A stretch of DNA of 25,123 nucleotides from UBA3537 sp965662485 (GTDB lineage Bacteria; Bacteroidota; Bacteroidia; Flavobacteriales; Flavobacteriaceae), in NCBI GenBank assembly GCA_965662485.1, contig CBFIIL010000022.1, positions 1-25,123 on the forward strand, read 5' to 3'. Shown here piece by piece: positions 21,719-25,123 of this stretch (position 1 is the first letter of the stretch; each line of letters starts with the position of its first letter). A program made the position numbers and the translations under genes. A model generated the notes under the pieces. It worked only from the letters and a program-made list of their open reading frames with translations, did no database searches and had not been told where the DNA came from.

Positions 21719-22242
21719 TTTATTTTTGAAAATAAATCCCAAAGCACTACACCACAACTCACAGCAATATTTAATGAATGTTTGGTGCCAAATTGAGGAA
21801 TTTCAATCACCTCGTCACATTGACTTACAACCTCTTGTGAAACCCCTTTAACCTCATGCCCAAAAACAACGGCATAGGTGCTGTTTTTTTTAGCAGAAAA
21901 GTTTTGAAGCATAGTAGCATTTTCGGCTTGCTCAATGGCTATAACGCGTATGCTTTTTTGTTGCAATTCTTTTACAACATCCAAGGTGTTTTCAACATAA
22001 GACCAGCTTACAGATGCTGTACTTCCCAAAGCCGTTTTTTGAATATCTTTATGAGGCGGCGTTGCAGTAATTCCACAGAGATATATATGTTCAATCCTAA
22101 AAGCATCAGAGGTTCTAAAAACGCTCCCTACATTGTTTAAACTTCTAATATTATCTAAAATAACAATAAGCGGTGTTTTTTCAACGGATTTGAATGCTTC
22201 TACACTCAATCGATCCAATTCGCTATTTTTCAGTTTTCGCAT
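21715..22242 (-). CDS. TrmH/SpoU family RNA 2'-O-methyltransferase
   Basis: 175 residues, a minimal SPOUT catalytic domain without an N-terminal RNA-binding extension. The three SpoU motifs are visible: motif 1 LDNIRSLNNVGSVFRTSDAF (about 29-48), motif 2 VVFGHEVKGVS, and motif 3 EIPQFGTKHSLNIAVSCGVVLWDL, which together form the SAM-binding knot. It should methylate a ribose 2'-hydroxyl of tRNA or rRNA; the target cannot be told from sequence. It is convergent with the folK fusion (4-bp overlap) and divergent from mutS. Confidence 0.93.
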   Translation of the reverse strand: MRKLKNSELDRLSVEAFKSVEKTPLIVILDNIRSLNNVGSVFRTSDAFRIEHIYLCGITATPPHKDIQKTALGSTASVSWSYVENTLDVVKELQQKSIRVIAIEQAENATMLQNFSAKKNSTYAVVFGHEVKGVSQEVVSQCDEVIEIPQFGTKHSLNIAVSCGVVLWDLFSKIN

Positions 22243-22312
22243 GGGCGGAATTCTCTATTGTTAGGTTTTAAAACACACTAAAATTAGTTACATTAGCATC
22301 TTTATATACACA

Positions 22313-22320
22313 CAAAAGTA
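22313..22320 (-). promoter_or_regulatory. Candidate -7 box upstream of the trmH-type gene
   Basis: The minus strand reads TACTTTTG, an exact TAnnTTTG match, 70 nt before the ATG at 22242. No TTTG partner lies at a proper distance, so this is a weak call. Confidence 0.3.
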
Positions 22321-22341
22321 CGCTTTTAATACAAAGATTCA

Positions 22342-24945
22342 TTGGCCAAAAAAGTAAAAAAGGAAACTCCACTCATGAAACAGTACAATGCCATCAAGGC
22401 AAAGTACCCCGATGCACTTTTATTGTTTCGTATTGGAGATTTTTATGAAACTTTTGGAAGTGATGCAGTAAAAGCATCAAAAATTTTAGACATTATATTG
22501 ACTAAACGCGGGGCTGGAAGTCAAAGTGAAACAGAACTTGCAGGATTTCCACATCATTCTTTGAACACCTATTTGCCAAAATTAGTCAAAGCTGGAGAGC
22601 GCGTGGCCATTTGCGACCAATTGGAAGATCCAAAACAAACCAAAAAAATTGTAAAACGTGGGGTTACAGAACTCATCACGCCAGGAGTATCGCTAAATGA
22701 TGAGGTTTTAAGCTCAAAATCAAATAATTTTTTAGCCGCTGTCTATTTTGGAAAAATAACTGGGGTTTCGTTTTTGGATATTTCTACAGGGGAGTTTTTA
22801 GTGGCTCAGGGTAGCGAAGCTTACGTAGCCAAATTGCTTCAAAATTTTAATCCTAGTGAAGTTCTTATTGAAAAACAAAAAAGGTCTCTTTTTAATAAGA
22901 CTTTTGGAGATGATTTTCATGTATTTTTTTTGGAAGATTGGGTATTTCAAAACGATTACGCCTACGAGTCCTTGTGTAAACATTTTCAAACCAAAACGCT
23001 TAAGGGTTTTGGTGTAGATGCCTTAAATTATGGTCTTGTGGCATCTGGAGCTATTCTTCATTACTTAGGAGAAACACAACATCACAAATTACAACACATT
23101 ACGTCTATTGAGCGTATTTTAGAAGATGATTTTGTGTGGATGGATAAATTTACCATTAGAAATTTGGAATTATACCATTCTACAAATTACAATGCTGTAA
23201 CACTGATTCAAATTATCGATAAAACTCTTTCACCTATGGGTGGTCGATTGTTGAAACGTTGGTTGGCATTGCCATTAAAATCCGTTGAAAAAATTCAGGC
23301 ACGCCACGAAGTGGTTCAGTTCTTTTATGAAAATGAAGTAGAACTTCAGCAATTGCAATCTAGTATCAAAGGCATTGGCGATTTGGAACGATTAATCTCA
23401 AAAGTTGCTACGGGTAAAGTTAATCCTCGTGAAGTTGTACAATTGAAAAATTCTTTAGAACAAATTTTACCAATTAAAGCATTAGCTCTTAATTGTGGAC
23501 ATTCTACATTGGCAATATTAGGGAATCGTATAAATGATTGTGAGGAATTTAGAGAAAAAATTTCAAGCACTCTAAACGAAGAAGCACCAGTAAATATTTT
23601 AAAAGGAAACACTATTGCATCAACAGCATCAGAAGAACTAGAAGCATTGCGAGCTATTGCATTCTCTGGTAAAGATTATTTGGATCAAATGTTGGCGCGT
23701 GAAAGTGAAGCGACTGGTATTCCTTCTTTAAAAATTGCTTCAAATAATGTTTTTGGGTATTATATTGAAGTTCGAAACACACACAAAGACAAGGTTCCAG
23801 AACATTGGACACGTAAACAAACATTGGTCAATGCAGAGCGTTACATTACAGAAGAACTAAAAGAATACGAACAAAAAATATTAGGCGCAGAAGATCAAAT
23901 TTTGGCTATTGAGCAACGCATATTTTCAGAGTTAATTAGCTGGATGCATGATTATATTAAACAGGTTCAGCAAAATGCATATTTAATTGCTCAATTGGAT
24001 TGTTTGAGTGCTTTTGCACATCTGGCTAAGCAACACCATTATATTTCTCCAATATTAGATAGTACTTATGATTTAGATATCAAAAAAGGTCGCCATCCTG
24101 TAATTGAACAGCAATTGCCACTGGGTGAAACCTATGTTGCTAATGATGTTTTTTTAGATCGCGAAACGCAGCAAATTATTATGATTACAGGGCCAAATAT
24201 GTCGGGGAAGTCTGCAATTTTACGCCAAACAGCCTTAATTGTTTTATTGGCACAAATAGGGAGTTTTGTCCCTGCCGAATATGCAAGAATTGGTGTGGTT
24301 GATAAACTTTTTACTCGTGTTGGCGCAAGTGATAATATTTCTATGGGCGAATCTACTTTTATGGTAGAAATGAATGAAACTGCTTCAATTCTAAATAATA
24401 TTTCGGAACGAAGTTTAGTGTTGTTAGATGAAATTGGACGAGGGACAAGCACTTACGATGGGATTTCTATTGCATGGGCAATTAGTGAGTACTTACATGA
24501 ACACCCATCGCGCGCTAAAACGCTTTTTGCGACGCATTACCATGAATTGAATGAAATGACCGAAACGTTTTCACGCATAAAAAATTATAATGTTGCTGTT
24601 AAAGAGTTGAAAGACAATGTGTTGTTTTTAAGAACTTTAGTTGCTGGTGGAAGTCAGCATAGTTTTGGAATTCATGTCGCAAAAATGGCAGGAATGCCAC
24701 AGGCGGTGTTACAGCGTTCAAAGAAAATATTAAAACAACTCGAAAAATCACATTCTGGAGACGAATTAACGGCCAAAGTCAAAGATTTGAGTTCTGACAT
24801 GCAATTGAGTTTTTTCAATTTAGATGATCCTTTATTGGAAGAATTGAAAGCTGATATTTTGGACACAGATATTGACAGACTAACGCCTGTTGAGGCCTTG
24901 ATGAAGCTGAATGAAATTAAGCGTATGCTTACAAAAAAGAAATGA
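22342..24945 (+). CDS. mutS: DNA mismatch repair protein MutS
   Basis: 867 residues. MutS recognises mismatches and small loops and recruits MutL. The mismatch-contacting Phe-x-Glu motif is at 34-36 (RIGDFYETFG). The connector, lever and clamp regions follow (SPMGGRLLKRWLALPL, NVFGYYIEVRNTHKDKVP, ERYITEELKEYEQKI). The C-terminal ATPase has Walker A GPNMSGKS (617-624), GASDNISMGESTFMVEMNE, Walker B LVLLDEIGRGTSTYDG and FATHYHELNEM. The start codon is TTG at 22342: MAKKVKKETPLMKQYNAIKAKYPD matches the usual Bacteroidota N-terminus, whereas the first ATG (22378) would remove the basic leader. It is divergent from the trmH-type gene and followed closely by a tRNA gene. Confidence 0.97.
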   Translation: MAKKVKKETPLMKQYNAIKAKYPDALLLFRIGDFYETFGSDAVKASKILDIILTKRGAGSQSETELAGFPHHSLNTYLPKLVKAGERVAICDQLEDPKQTKKIVKRGVTELITPGVSLNDEVLSSKSNNFLAAVYFGKITGVSFLDISTGEFLVAQGSEAYVAKLLQNFNPSEVLIEKQKRSLFNKTFGDDFHVFFLEDWVFQNDYAYESLCKHFQTKTLKGFGVDALNYGLVASGAILHYLGETQHHKLQHITSIERILEDDFVWMDKFTIRNLELYHSTNYNAVTLIQIIDKTLSPMGGRLLKRWLALPLKSVEKIQARHEVVQFFYENEVELQQLQSSIKGIGDLERLISKVATGKVNPREVVQLKNSLEQILPIKALALNCGHSTLAILGNRINDCEEFREKISSTLNEEAPVNILKGNTIASTASEELEALRAIAFSGKDYLDQMLARESEATGIPSLKIASNNVFGYYIEVRNTHKDKVPEHWTRKQTLVNAERYITEELKEYEQKILGAEDQILAIEQRIFSELISWMHDYIKQVQQNAYLIAQLDCLSAFAHLAKQHHYISPILDSTYDLDIKKGRHPVIEQQLPLGETYVANDVFLDRETQQIIMITGPNMSGKSAILRQTALIVLLAQIGSFVPAEYARIGVVDKLFTRVGASDNISMGESTFMVEMNETASILNNISERSLVLLDEIGRGTSTYDGISIAWAISEYLHEHPSRAKTLFATHYHELNEMTETFSRIKNYNVAVKELKDNVLFLRTLVAGGSQHSFGIHVAKMAGMPQAVLQRSKKILKQLEKSHSGDELTAKVKDLSSDMQLSFFNLDDPLLEELKADILDTDIDRLTPVEALMKLNEIKRMLTKKK

Positions 24946-24965
24946 TGACAAAAGACAAAAAAAAC

Positions 24966-24995
24966 TTTGGTATTATCAGAAATGTGTTAAATTTG
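24966..24995 (+). promoter_or_regulatory. Promoter of tRNA-Gly
   Basis: TTTG (24966-24969), an 18-nt spacer and TAAATTTG (24988-24995) match the Bacteroidota promoter consensus. Transcription would start near 25002, giving a 5' leader of about 30 nt before the tRNA. Confidence 0.65.
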
Positions 24996-25000
24996 CAACC

Positions 25001-25017
25001 CCTTTGTTTGTCAAAGG
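25001..25017 (+). repeat. Small hairpin in the tRNA-Gly leader
   Basis: CCTTTG (25001-25006) pairs with CAAAGG (25012-25017) around TTTGT. It starts at about the predicted transcription start and ends 16 nt before the mature tRNA, so it may lie within the leader removed by RNase P. Confidence 0.45.
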
Positions 25018-25033
25018 AACGTTCTTATAAATT

Positions 25034-25105
25034 GCGAAAGTAGCTCAGGGGTAGAGCATCACCTTGCCAAGGTGGGGGTCGCGGGTTCAAATCCCGTCTT
25101 TCGCT
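25034..25105 (+). tRNA. tRNA-Gly (anticodon GCC)
   Basis: A 72-nt cloverleaf. The acceptor stem GCGAAAG (25034-25040) pairs with CTTTCGC (25098-25104), with T at 25105 as the discriminator, normal for tRNA-Gly. The D arm is GCTC...GAGC, the anticodon loop TTGCCAA has GCC at 25066-25068, and the T arm GCGGG-TTCAAAT-CCCGT is canonical. The 3' CCA is not encoded (CAG follows the discriminator) and must be added by the nucleotidyltransferase. It reads GGC and GGU glycine codons. Confidence 0.97.
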
Positions 25106-25123
25106 CAGAATTTTTAAGTCTTA

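Noticed and set aside
21856..22140. 94-codon open frame on the + strand
   Set aside because: Antisense to the SpoU methyltransferase with all three motifs intact; no signal or domain seen in it.
24132..24452. 106-codon open frame on the minus strand
   Set aside because: It lies wholly antisense to the MutS ATPase domain, whose motifs are unmistakable.
1..25123. CRISPR array, insertion sequence, phage or defence system
   Set aside because: No regularly spaced short direct repeats, transposase, integrase, nuclease cassette or toxin-antitoxin pair is visible; the only tandem repeat encodes PKD-like protein units.

Overview
The window is a low-GC (roughly one-third G+C), densely coded stretch of a Bacteroidota chromosome, almost certainly from a marine-type member of the Flavobacteriaceae. 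Evidence for this: type IX secretion (T9SS) type-B sorting domains, a PorP/SprF protein, Bacteroidota-style promoters (TTTG, 18-19 nt, then TAnnTTTG), the folK-dNK fusion, and the CBS/nadK/DUF6089/uppS/bamA/ompH/ompH/murI gene order that I recall from this family. Genus cannot be decided from the sequence alone.

Left edge (1-3736, + strand): a cell-surface export module. It starts with the 3' end of a repeat-bearing T9SS type-B substrate that enters from outside the window. A short choice-of-anchor-L protein with the same kind of C-terminal signal follows, and 6 nt later a PorP/SprF outer-membrane protein. 3749-11908 (- strand) is an envelope and housekeeping block. A CBS-domain protein and NAD kinase come first. 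A promoter at about 10282-10311 then drives DUF6089, uppS, bamA and two ompH/skp-like genes, closed by a strong terminator at 4544-4572, with murI beyond it. This block joins lipid-carrier synthesis, outer-membrane protein insertion, periplasmic chaperones and peptidoglycan precursor supply. Divergent from it (12000-13477, + strand) are pdxJ and a translationally coupled alpha/beta hydrolase.

13552-16930 (+ strand) is the proteostasis set tig, clpP, clpX: tig has its own canonical promoter and a UUCG-tetraloop terminator before clpP. Next is the only real gap, 16931-17466. It holds several inverted repeats, a start-like fragment on the + strand (MNKNYFSL then stop) and a 55-codon lipoprotein ORF on the - strand. 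It looks like a decayed or deleted locus.

17467-25123 has alternating strands: a GH3-family protein, a DUF2797 protein, a queuosine-precursor transporter, the FolK-deoxynucleoside kinase fusion, a TrmH/SpoU RNA methyltransferase, mutS (TTG start), and tRNA-Gly(GCC) with its own promoter. Two convergent pairs here share a TTAA overlapping-stop junction.

Most of the window is conserved core genome. I do not see an obvious new defence, mobile or biosynthetic system. The stretches most worth a second look are the remodelled T9SS substrate cassette at the left edge, the clpX-GH3 gap, and the poorly characterised conserved genes (DUF2797, DUF6089, CBS protein, bacterial GH3).
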